Of a stretch of 5,112 nt of DNA, positions 1 through 5,074 are shown piece after piece. Each line of letters starts with the position of its first letter. The first letter of the stretch is position 1. The position numbers were made by a program, and so were the translations under genes. Source of the stretch: Candidatus Pelethomonas intestinigallinarum (lineage in GTDB: Bacteria > Bacillota > Clostridia > Oscillospirales > Oscillospiraceae). The notes beneath the pieces were generated by a model. That model saw nothing but the letters and a program-made list of their open reading frames with translations. It had not been told where the DNA came from and did no database searches. The stretch covers positions 1-5,112 of the forward strand of contig DVGP01000017.1 of NCBI GenBank assembly GCA_018712665.1, in the 5' to 3' direction.

Positions 1-29
1 CGGAGCGGCCCCCCTCACGGGTCTTCTGT
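1..29. other. Non-coding left edge
   Basis: This short stretch lies downstream of the stop codon of the DUF3784-type gene. On the minus strand it carries a run of six G (positions 14 to 9) followed by eight bases to the window edge. That spacing would suit a ribosome binding site for another minus-strand gene starting just outside the window, but no start codon is visible, so this is only a possibility. No terminator hairpin is seen. Confidence 0.4.
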
Positions 30-362
30 TCAGGATCTCTTCCGGTATTTCTCAGGATGTATGATCGGAACCACGATGGATAGGACGACCATCAATGCGA
101 TGATCCCCAGACCGGCGAGCAGGACGGCGTCCCGGTCATAAAAGCTGCCATAGAGCAGCAGGAAGACGCCGACGCCGCAGAAAACGACGCACCTGCCATA
201 GAGCCGGCACATCTCCTTTTCATTGTAGGTCTCCCGCTTTTCCTTTCTCATGGTGTTCCAGCCGGCGAGGAACCAGGTGCCCCTCTGGTGGCAGAGATTC
301 ACGCCCCAGATCACCGCCGCCCAGGAGATCCCAAGGATGAGGACAATTTTCAAAACCTCCAC
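30..362 (-). CDS. DUF3784-type small membrane protein
   Basis: A 110-residue membrane protein of unknown function. Three hydrophobic segments are visible, at about residues 3-22, 57-72 and 79-101. Between the first and second is a polar stretch (about 28-57) with GTWFLAGWNTM, then a charged KEKRETYNEKE run and a CRLYGR motif. This pattern, glycine/aromatic plus N-T-M followed by a charged loop, is what I recall for the DUF3784 family (PF12650) of short Firmicutes proteins; no function is established. The tail is basic (PEKYRKRS), fitting a cytoplasmic C-terminus. Start choice: the reading frame also has a TTG at 368, but AAGGGAGG at 379-372 lies only 3 nt from that TTG and 9 nt from the GTG at 362, so GTG is preferred. 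It follows the kinase gene after a gap of about 80 bp and has its own candidate promoter. Family assignment is by eye. Confidence 0.75.
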   Translation of the reverse strand: MEVLKIVLILGISWAAVIWGVNLCHQRGTWFLAGWNTMRKEKRETYNEKEMCRLYGRCVVFCGVGVFLLLYGSFYDRDAVLLAGLGIIALMVVLSIVVPIIHPEKYRKRS

Positions 363-371
363 CGTCAAACG

Positions 372-379
372 CCTCCCTT
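372..379 (-). promoter_or_regulatory. Shine-Dalgarno site deciding the start of the DUF3784-type gene
   Basis: AAGGGAGG read on the minus strand is a near-perfect match to the anti-SD sequence. It leaves 9 nt to the GTG at 362 but only 3 nt to the upstream TTG at 368, which supports GTG as the start. Confidence 0.6.
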
Positions 380-409
380 CCGATCATCAGCAGATCCTTA
401 CCTGTTTTC

Positions 410-438
410 ATTTTACAGCGCCGAGCGCATCCATTCAA
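410..438 (-). promoter_or_regulatory. Candidate sigma-A promoter of the DUF3784-type gene
   Basis: On the minus strand TTGAAT (438-433) is followed after exactly 17 bp by TAAAAT (415-410), giving 4/6 and 5/6 matches to the consensus boxes with ideal spacing. Transcription would begin near 403, leaving about 40 nt of leader before the GTG at 362. The boxes lie between the kinase stop and the next gene, and no clear terminator separates the two genes, so the small gene may also be read from upstream. Confidence 0.5.
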
Positions 439-445
439 GTGCTTT

Positions 446-1936
446 TTAGGTGGACTCACAGGGAAACCGCACCACCGCCCGGACCCCTTCCGCCGTATTC
501 TCGATGGTACATGCCGCTCCATGGCGGTCCAGAATCACCTTGACCAGGTAGAGCCCCAAGCCGCTGCCGCCGGTGCTCCGGTTTCGGGAGCCCTCCTCCC
601 GGTAGAACGGCTCGAAGAGGTGGGGCAGGGCCTCCTCACGGATGTGGGCCCCGGTGTTCTCCACCGTCAGGGCCGGGCTGCCCTCCAGCAGGCCGCACCA
701 CACCCGGACCTCAGCGCCGTCGGGGGAGTAGAGGGCGGCGTTGGAGAGCAGATTCCCAACGGCTTTGCCCAGCAGGGACGGGTCTCCGGTGACGCTGATC
801 CCCGGCGTCAGATCGGACACCAGCCGCTGACCCCGCTGCTCCAGCAGTTCGGCGTCCAGCCTGAGCTGTTCCGCCGCCAGGGCGGACAGATCCACGGCCT
901 CCTGCCTGACGGCCACAGATCCGGTCTCCATCCGGGAGATGGCCAGCATCTCCCGGATCAGGTTTTCCATGCGGCCCGTCACCTGGAGGGAGCGGAGGAG
1001 GTACTTGTCCCGGTCCTGATAGACCCCCACCCCCTCCAGCATCCCGGCCAGCTGGCCCCGCAGGATGGTCACCGGGGTCTTCAGCTCGTGGGAGGCGGCG
1101 GAGAAGAAGGCCATCCGCTGCCGGTCCAGCTCCCGCTCCCGCTCCACCTCCCCCCGCAGGGCCTGGTTGGCGGTCTCCAGGTCGGTGAGGGCGCCGTCCA
1201 GTCGCCGGGCCATCTCGTCCAAGCTGCGGCCCAGCTGCCCGATCTCGTCCCGCCGGGTCTCCCCGCAGGACCAGTGGAAGTCCAGCTCCGCCATCTTCCC
1301 CGCGATGGCGCTGAGCCGCACCACGGGGCGGGTGATGTACCGGGAGTAGATCATGGCGCACAGCAGGGAGAAGGCCAGCAGGGCCAGCAGCAGCCAGGGG
1401 GCCATCTGGACCAGCGCCCGCACCGCCAGGTTTTCCACCTCCAGCCGGGGGGTCACATAGAGGGTATAGAGCCCCTCCTGACCGGAAAACCGCACCTCGG
1501 CGGTGATGGCGGTCTGTTCGGACATGGTGACCGTCATGGACTGTTCCGATTCCGTCTCCACCGCCGCGTAGCTGACGGCGGACTCCTCCTCAGAGGTCTG
1601 AAAGACCACTGTATCATCGCCATACACAGCCTGAACCATCAGACTTGACCCGGTCTCCACAGGGCTGCCGTCGGGCCCCACCAGGATGGCGCTGGCCCCG
1701 GAGGAGAGAATAAACTCATCCAGCAGCGCCCCGCAGCTGTCCGGAGAGGTCTCCGCCAGCCGCTCCGCAAGGAGGCCGACCTGCTCCGTCAGATCGCGGT
1801 TGACCACCGCCGTGTAGGTGCTGGGGGTGGCCCAGGCGATGAGGCCGAAGGTGATGGCCCCGGCCCCCAGGAGGATGATGGCGGTGATGAGGAAGATCCG
1901 GGCCGTCAGGCTCTCAGCGACTTTCCTTCGCAGCAC
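446..1936 (-). CDS. Two-pass sensor histidine kinase (HAMP, HisKA, HATPase)
   Basis: A complete 496-residue membrane histidine kinase that should autophosphorylate and pass phosphate to the adjacent response regulator. Order of parts: TM1 about 12-36; extracellular sensor region about 37-178; TM2 about 180-198; HAMP about 199-252 (ITRPVVRLS, then DEIGQLGRSLDEM); a likely coiled linker about 250-275; the H box SAASHELKTPVTILRG with phospho-accepting His283; the N box GNLLSNAALYSP with Asn395/Asn399; a G1-like ENTGAHI at 426-432; the F box FEPFYR at 441-446; and the G2 box GGSGLGLYLVK at 456-466. All catalytic motifs are present, so it appears functional. The domain layout is of the VanS/PhoR-like group. 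The sensor region matches no named domain I can recognise and is acidic, notably 116-132. The start is GTG at 1936, overlapping the end of the regulator gene by 23 bp, with AGGGG 9 nt upstream; the overlap implies translational coupling. The signal is unknown. Confidence 0.95.
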   Translation of the reverse strand: MLRRKVAESLTARIFLITAIILLGAGAITFGLIAWATPSTYTAVVNRDLTEQVGLLAERLAETSPDSCGALLDEFILSSGASAILVGPDGSPVETGSSLMVQAVYGDDTVVFQTSEEESAVSYAAVETESEQSMTVTMSEQTAITAEVRFSGQEGLYTLYVTPRLEVENLAVRALVQMAPWLLLALLAFSLLCAMIYSRYITRPVVRLSAIAGKMAELDFHWSCGETRRDEIGQLGRSLDEMARRLDGALTDLETANQALRGEVERERELDRQRMAFFSAASHELKTPVTILRGQLAGMLEGVGVYQDRDKYLLRSLQVTGRMENLIREMLAISRMETGSVAVRQEAVDLSALAAEQLRLDAELLEQRGQRLVSDLTPGISVTGDPSLLGKAVGNLLSNAALYSPDGAEVRVWCGLLEGSPALTVENTGAHIREEALPHLFEPFYREEGSRNRSTGGSGLGLYLVKVILDRHGAACTIENTAEGVRAVVRFPCEST

Positions 1937-2582
1937 GGTAGCCCACCCCTCTCACGGTCTCGATGTAGTCCCGCTCCAGCTTGCGGCGGAGGTTCTTGAT
2001 GTGGCTGTCCACCACCCGCTCGTCCCCGTAGAAGTCGTAGCCCCAGAGCTTGGAGAGCAGCATCTCCCGGGTGAACACCCGCCCCGGCGCGGCCAGGAAG
2101 GTATGGAGCAGCGCGAACTCCCGGGCGGTCAGGTCCAGGGGTCGGCCGGCCAGCGCGGCCTCCCGGGTGTCCGGGTCGATGACCAGGTCCCGGTAGCGCA
2201 GGCGATGGTCCTCCTCCGGTCCGCCGCCGCGGCGGAGGATCACCCGGATCTTCTCCAGCAGCACGGGCATGGAGAAGGGCTTGGTCACATAGTCGTCGAT
2301 GTCCAGGCCAAAGCCCCGGAGCTGCTGCTCCTCCCCGTCCAGGGCCGTGAGCATGAGGATGGGGACCTGGGACTGGCGGCGAATCACCTCGCAGACCCCG
2401 AAGCCGTCGATCTTCGGCAGCATCAGGTCCAGCAGCACCAGGTCAAAGGCCCGGCTCTGGAACAGGTCCAGAGCCGCCACGCCGTCCCCTGCCGCGGCGG
2501 TGCCGTAGCCCGCCTCCTGAAGGTAGGCGCACAGCAGCTCCTGGATATCCGGCTCGTCCTCCACGATCAAAATGTTTTTCAT
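1914..2582 (-). CDS. OmpR/PhoB-family response regulator
   Basis: A complete 222-residue DNA-binding response regulator, cognate to the overlapping kinase. The receiver domain covers about 1-118, with the acidic pocket Glu8-Asp9, phospho-acceptor Asp52 (within VLLDLMLPKIDG), the switch Thr79 and the conserved Lys101 in TKPF. After a short Gly/Pro linker the winged-helix effector domain covers about 126-218, with LTAREFALLHTF, the region leading to SKLWGYDF, the recognition helix around RVVDSHIKNLRRKL (189-202) and the final wing VRGVGYRA. Length and motifs are normal for the family. The frame extends back to a TTG at 2588, but the ATG at 2582 is chosen because GGTGA (2593-2589) sits 6 nt before it and abuts the TTG; the protein then begins MKNILIVEDEP, as is typical. 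It lies 40 nt after the transporter stop. Targets are unknown; control of the transporter or of its own operon is an inference. Confidence 0.95.
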   Translation of the reverse strand: MKNILIVEDEPDIQELLCAYLQEAGYGTAAAGDGVAALDLFQSRAFDLVLLDLMLPKIDGFGVCEVIRRQSQVPILMLTALDGEEQQLRGFGLDIDDYVTKPFSMPVLLEKIRVILRRGGGPEEDHRLRYRDLVIDPDTREAALAGRPLDLTAREFALLHTFLAAPGRVFTREMLLSKLWGYDFYGDERVVDSHIKNLRRKLERDYIETVRGVGYRAAKESR

Positions 2583-2600
2583 ACGCAATCACCATGTCGG

Positions 2601-2609
2601 AGTATACCA
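2601..2609 (-). promoter_or_regulatory. Candidate extended -10 promoter for the two-component operon
   Basis: On the minus strand TGGTATACT reads as an extended -10 element (TGn plus TATACT, 5/6). No convincing -35 box is seen 16-18 bp upstream, which is tolerated for extended -10 promoters. Transcription would start near 2594, giving a very short leader of about 12 nt that still includes GGTGA. It could let the regulator and kinase be expressed apart from the transporter, or be raised by an activator. Confidence 0.4.
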
Positions 2610-2631
2610 CGCAATTGTGAATTTATCGTGG
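2607..2631. repeat. Imperfect palindrome, candidate operator
   Basis: CCACG (2607-2611) pairs with CGTGG (2627-2631), and nested within them is AATTGTGAATT (2613-2623), a symmetrical AATT-3-AATT element whose centre is one base off that of the outer arms. It covers the transporter stop codon and the region where a -35 box for the regulator promoter would lie, so a protein binding here could affect that promoter. No binding family is identified. Confidence 0.3.
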
Positions 2632-4005
2632 AGACGAAACCATTTTTTCAGAGCTCTCTGAAATTTGGTCAGGGAGCAGCCTCTGCTTTCTTTTCAGATA
2701 GTAGAGGACGCCGGTCAGGTCCGCCATGAACCAGCCGATGGGCACCGACCACCAGATGCCCGCCACGCCGAAGGCCGGCACGGCGGAGAGGAGGTAGGCC
2801 AGGACCACCCGGGCGCCTAGGGAGATGACGGTGAGCGCCACGCTCATCCCAGGCCGACCCAGGGCCCGGTACAGGCCGTAGAGCAGGAACAGCAGCCCGA
2901 TCCCGTAGTAGAAGGCCCCCTCGATCCGCAGGTACCGGACGCCCTCCCGGATGATGGCGGTCTCCTCCGCCTCCACGAACAGAGCCATGAGCTGGGGCGC
3001 GAAGATCCACACCAGGGCCGACACCGCCAGGGAGAATACGGTGGCCGTAAGGACTGCCCCCCGCAGTCCGGCCCGGATGCGGTCCCGCTTCCCCGCGCCG
3101 TAGTTCTGGGCGATGAAGGTGGAGAAGGCGTTGCCGAAGTCCTGGACCGGCATGTAGGCGAAGGCGTCGATCTTCACCGCCGCGGCGAAGGCCGCCATCA
3201 CCGTGTCCCCGAAGCTGTTGACCAGACCCTGGACCATGAGGATGCCCAGGTTCATCACCGACTGCTGGACGCAGGTGAGGAGGGAGAAGCTGGCGATCTC
3301 CCGGACCCTGGCCCAGCGGACAGGGCCGTCCCCCCGCCGGGGCCGGAGGACAGGGCAGCGGACCAGAGCGACGGCCCCCAGTCCCAGACCGGAGACGTAC
3401 TGGGAGATCACCGTGGCCTCCGCCGCGCCGGCCACCCCCCGGCCCAGCCCCAGGACAAACCACAGGTCCAGGGCGATGTTCAACACTGCGGAGACCGCCA
3501 GGAAGAGCAGGGGCGTCACCGAGTCCCCGATGGCCCGCAGGAAGCAGGCGAAGTAGTTGTACAGGAAGGTGGCGGCGATGCCCCAGAAGATCACCGCCAG
3601 GTACTCCCGCATCAGCGCCCAGATGGCTCCGTCGGAGACCCGGAGAAACAGGCGGATGCCGTCCAGGCAGAGGAAGGCGGCCAGATTCAGCGCCACGGTC
3701 AGCCCGGCAATGAGGACGAAGGAGGCCCGGGCGCTCTCCCGCAGCCCCGCCTCGTCCCGCCGGCCGAAGCGGATGGAGAAGACCGCGCCGCTGCCCATGC
3801 ACAGCCCCAGCAGGATGGAGGTGAGGAAGGTCATCAAGGTAAAGGACGAGCCCACCGCCGCCAGGGCGTCGGGGCCCAGATACCAGCTGACGATCAGCGT
3901 GTCGGCGATGTTGTAGCACTGCTGCAGCAGGTTCCCCAGGATCATGGGGACGGCGAAGCGCAGCATGGACCGGATCACCGGCCCCTGGGTCAGATCTTTG
4001 TTCAT
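2623..4005 (-). CDS. MATE-family multidrug efflux transporter
   Basis: A complete 460-residue polytopic membrane protein of the MATE superfamily (MOP flippase clan), DinF/MepA-like branch. Such proteins export drugs or metabolites using a Na+ or H+ gradient. The N-terminus has the usual lead GPVIRSMLRFAVPMILGNLL (8-27), then LLQQCYNIADTLIVSWYLG with the Asp that is common in TM1 (Asp35), and ALAAVGSS (48-54). About twelve hydrophobic segments can be seen. The two-fold pseudo-repeat of the family shows in FLRAIGDSVTPLLF (155-168) and LYRALGRPGMSVAL (378-391), and IAQNYGAGKRDRIR (298-311) is the conserved motif after TM8. The last 20 residues are polar. The start is ATG at 4005 with a weak GGATG Shine-Dalgarno 7 nt away; a strong promoter lies upstream. 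The regulator and kinase genes follow in the same direction, and an Lrp-type regulator is divergent. Family certain; substrate unknown. Confidence 0.95.
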   Translation of the reverse strand: MNKDLTQGPVIRSMLRFAVPMILGNLLQQCYNIADTLIVSWYLGPDALAAVGSSFTLMTFLTSILLGLCMGSGAVFSIRFGRRDEAGLRESARASFVLIAGLTVALNLAAFLCLDGIRLFLRVSDGAIWALMREYLAVIFWGIAATFLYNYFACFLRAIGDSVTPLLFLAVSAVLNIALDLWFVLGLGRGVAGAAEATVISQYVSGLGLGAVALVRCPVLRPRRGDGPVRWARVREIASFSLLTCVQQSVMNLGILMVQGLVNSFGDTVMAAFAAAVKIDAFAYMPVQDFGNAFSTFIAQNYGAGKRDRIRAGLRGAVLTATVFSLAVSALVWIFAPQLMALFVEAEETAIIREGVRYLRIEGAFYYGIGLLFLLYGLYRALGRPGMSVALTVISLGARVVLAYLLSAVPAFGVAGIWWSVPIGWFMADLTGVLYYLKRKQRLLPDQISESSEKMVSSPR

Positions 4006-4021
4006 GCTTTCACATCCAAAA

Positions 4022-4074
4022 CGAAAGTTAAGTATTACGATTCGAAAGCATTATACAGATCTGTCCGGCGAAAG
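4022..4074. repeat. Three CGAAAG direct repeats in the divergent control region
   Basis: CGAAAG occurs on the plus strand at 4022-4027, 4043-4048 and 4069-4074. Offsets are 21 and 26 bp, the first close to two helical turns. The middle copy abuts the -10 box of the transporter promoter, near its expected start point, and the third overlaps its -35 box. The copies have different flanks (ACGAAAGT, TCGAAAGC, GCGAAAGT). They could be half-sites for the divergently encoded Lrp-type regulator or for the nearby response regulator, but a six-base match in short sequence may also be chance. Confidence 0.35.
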
Positions 4075-4078
4075 TCAA
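4050..4078 (-). promoter_or_regulatory. Strong sigma-A promoter of the MATE transporter operon
   Basis: On the minus strand TTGACT (4078-4073) is followed after exactly 17 bp by a perfect TATAAT (4055-4050). The predicted start is near 4043, leaving about 38 nt of leader before the ATG at 4005. As no clear terminator follows the transporter gene, this promoter may also drive the regulator and kinase. Confidence 0.85.
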
Positions 4079-4085
4079 TTCCGTA

Positions 4086-4114
4086 TTTACATTTTGGCGT
4101 ATGGGACCTATAAT
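4086..4114 (+). promoter_or_regulatory. Strong sigma-A promoter of the Lrp/AsnC regulator gene
   Basis: TTTACA (4086-4091, 5/6) is followed after 17 bp by a perfect TATAAT (4109-4114). The predicted start is near 4121, about 28 nt before the ATG at 4149. It faces away from the transporter promoter, with only 7 bp between the two -35 boxes. An in-frame ATG at 4101 falls inside the spacer, so it would not be transcribed from this promoter. Confidence 0.85.
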
Positions 4115-4132
4115 AAAAAACCAGAATCAAAG

Positions 4133-4145
4133 AAGGGGGGGAGGG
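4133..4145 (+). promoter_or_regulatory. G-rich ribosome binding site of the Lrp-type gene
   Basis: AAGGGGGGGAGGG precedes the ATG at 4149 and contains GGAGG (4140-4144) at 4 nt and AAGGGG at about 10 nt from the start. It identifies 4149 as the start codon. The run of seven G is a possible slippage site. Confidence 0.75.
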
Positions 4146-4148
4146 TCC

Positions 4149-4607
4149 ATGTTCCTGGACGGACTGGACGAGCTGGACCAGCGGATCGTCCGGCTGCTGA
4201 TCGAAAACGCCCGGATGTCCTATTCCGACATCGGCAAGGCGGTGGGGATCTCCCGGGTGGCGGTGAAGGCCCGGGTCCAGGCCCTGGAGCGGCGGGGGGT
4301 CATCGAGGAGTATACCACTGTCATCAACCCCCAGAGGATCAGCGGCGCAGTGTCCTGCTACTTCGAGATCGAGACCCTGCCGGAGACCCTGGCGGAGGTG
4401 ACGGCGATTCTGTCGGGCAACGAGACGGTGACCCAGGTTTACCGGGTGACCGGCAAAAACAAGCTCCACGTCCACGCGGTGGCCTCCTCCCAGGAGGAGA
4501 TGGAGGCCCTGCTCCGGGAGGTCATCGACCCGCTGCCCGGGGTGACAAGCTGCGGCTGCAACATCATCCTGTCCCGGGTAAAGGACATCAAGGGCCTGCG
4601 GCTGTAG
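4149..4607 (+). CDS. Lrp/AsnC-family transcriptional regulator
   Basis: A complete 152-residue regulator, normal length for the family. Residues about 6-62 form the N-terminal AsnC-type helix-turn-helix: LDELDQRIVRLLIENARMSY, then IGKAVGISRVAVKARVQALE as the helix-turn-helix with its recognition helix, then RRGVIEEYTTVINP leading into the linker. Residues about 66-150 form the RAM (ligand-binding and oligomerisation) domain, with TQVYRVTGKNKLHVHAVASS around the loop that in relatives contacts amino acids or other small effectors. Family members act as dimers to octamers, respond to small ligands and often control their own gene and an adjacent transporter. Here the gene is divergent from a MATE exporter with a shared 143-bp control region, so control of that exporter and autoregulation are likely but inferred. 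The longer reading from 4101 is rejected because that ATG lies upstream of the predicted transcript start. The ligand cannot be told from the sequence. Confidence 0.94.
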   Translation: MFLDGLDELDQRIVRLLIENARMSYSDIGKAVGISRVAVKARVQALERRGVIEEYTTVINPQRISGAVSCYFEIETLPETLAEVTAILSGNETVTQVYRVTGKNKLHVHAVASSQEEMEALLREVIDPLPGVTSCGCNIILSRVKDIKGLRL

Positions 4608-4632
4608 GGCGAGGCCCTCCAAATAAGACTGT

Positions 4633-4664
4633 GAGGGCCGGGAAGCGCAAGCTTCCCGGCCCTC
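4633..4664. terminator. Perfect 14-bp hairpin, likely bidirectional terminator
   Basis: GAGGGCCGGGAAGC (4633-4646), a GCAA loop of the GNRA type (4647-4650) and GCTTCCCGGCCCTC (4651-4664) form a perfect stem. It lies in the 77-bp gap between two convergent genes, 25 nt after the Lrp-type stop and 20 nt after the stop of the minus-strand small gene. The T-richness that follows is modest on both sides (CTTGTTC on plus, CTTATTT on minus), so it may terminate both, perhaps not with full efficiency. Confidence 0.8.
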
Positions 4665-4684
4665 CTGGCTTGTTCAAATGCCCG

Positions 4685-5074
4685 TTACAGGATCAGCAAC
4701 AGCCCCAGGGCGATGAGCAGCTCCTCATCCTCCCCCTCCTGGAACAGGAGAAAGAGGATGGCCAGCAGCAGCAGGTCTCCGCTGTCGATCCCGTCCAGCT
4801 TCAGCTTGCCCAGCAGGCCGGAAAGGAGGCTCTGCTTCTCCCGGCCCGGCGGCGGGTCCTCCCGTCGGGGTCCCCAGTCCCGGGACCGGTCCCCCGCCGT
4901 CTCCCTGGACTGGTCCCGATGGGGCGGTTCCCGGTTCTCCCGGGGCGGGTCGCGGGGCGGCTCCGGCCCGCCGCCGGCCTCCCGCTGGGGAGGCGGATCG
5001 GGGGGCATTTCCCGCTCCGAAGTAGGGATGCGCTCATAGACGCCGTCATCGTTGCGTACATACCGGTTATACAT
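4685..5074 (-). CDS. Small protein with Pro/Arg-rich middle and Leu-rich/acidic tail, unknown function
   Basis: A 129-residue protein I cannot assign to a named family. Three parts are visible. Residues 1-20 (MYNRYVRNDDGVYERIPTSE) are tyrosine-rich and polar. Residues 21-80 are low complexity, dominated by Pro, Arg, Glu, Asp and Gly, with EPPR-DPPR style repeats, and are surely disordered. Residues 81-129 hold SLLSGLLGKLKLDGIDSGD, then a 12-residue hydrophobic block (LLLLAILFLLF from 101), an acidic break QEGEDEE (112-118) and a second hydrophobic block LLIALGLLLIL to the end. Each block is short for a normal membrane helix; a hairpin insertion, amphipathic packing or self-assembly are all possible. 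I have a vague memory of similar tails in small uncharacterised clostridial proteins, unverified. Start: ATG at 5074 after a seven-G run with a 4-nt gap. Its convergent placement against the Lrp-type gene, with a hairpin between the stops, supports a real gene. No promoter is visible in the 38 bp left. Confidence 0.7.
   Translation of the reverse strand: MYNRYVRNDDGVYERIPTSEREMPPDPPPQREAGGGPEPPRDPPRENREPPHRDQSRETAGDRSRDWGPRREDPPPGREKQSLLSGLLGKLKLDGIDSGDLLLLAILFLLFQEGEDEELLIALGLLLIL

Noticed and set aside
521..1648. Long plus-strand open frame (375 residues) opposite the histidine kinase
   Set aside because: Its translation is a Gly/Pro/Gln/His-rich composition with no domain, and it lies opposite a kinase with every catalytic motif intact. 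It is a by-product of GC-rich codon use.
2646..2663. Inverted repeat TTTCAGAG/CTCTGAAA near the end of the transporter gene, as a possible terminator
   Set aside because: It lies inside the coding region, is short, and on the transcribed minus strand is followed by a run of A rather than T.
1818..2729. Plus-strand open frame (303 residues) opposite the response regulator and the ends of its neighbours
   Set aside because: It crosses three real genes and an intergenic gap on the opposite strand and shows no recognisable domain or ribosome binding site.
2669..3919. Long minus-strand open frame (416 residues) in another frame of the transporter gene
   Set aside because: The product is Pro/Gly/Arg/His low-complexity sequence; the overlapping frame encodes a clear, complete MATE transporter.
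4006..4049. GAAAGC before the transporter start pairing with an upstream GCTTTC as a possible leader switch
   Set aside because: The upstream GCTTTC at 4049-4044 lies before the predicted transcript start near 4043, so it would not be in the message. The remaining 5-bp hairpin (4027-4023 with 4011-4007) leaves the ribosome binding site in the loop and is too weak to claim.
4101..4148. Longer form of the Lrp-type protein starting at the ATG at 4101
   Set aside because: This ATG lies within the spacer of the strong TTTACA-17-TATAAT promoter, upstream of the expected transcript start, and has no Shine-Dalgarno site. The ATG at 4149 has one and gives the family's usual N-terminus.
4035..4622. 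Minus-strand open frame (195 residues) opposite the Lrp-type gene
   Set aside because: It covers the divergent promoters and the whole Lrp-type gene, and its composition is that of an antisense shadow.
4941..4960. Repeated CGGGGCGG at a 12-bp offset within the small gene, as a possible mobile or regulatory repeat
   Set aside because: The period equals four codons and matches the EPPR/DPPR protein repeat, so it is explained by low-complexity coding sequence.
4713..5039. Plus-strand open frame (108 residues) opposite the small Leu-tail protein
   Set aside because: It is almost entirely Ser/Arg/Gly low complexity, has no ribosome binding site, and lies downstream of a terminator-like hairpin; the minus-strand frame has a structured tail and a G-rich ribosome binding site.
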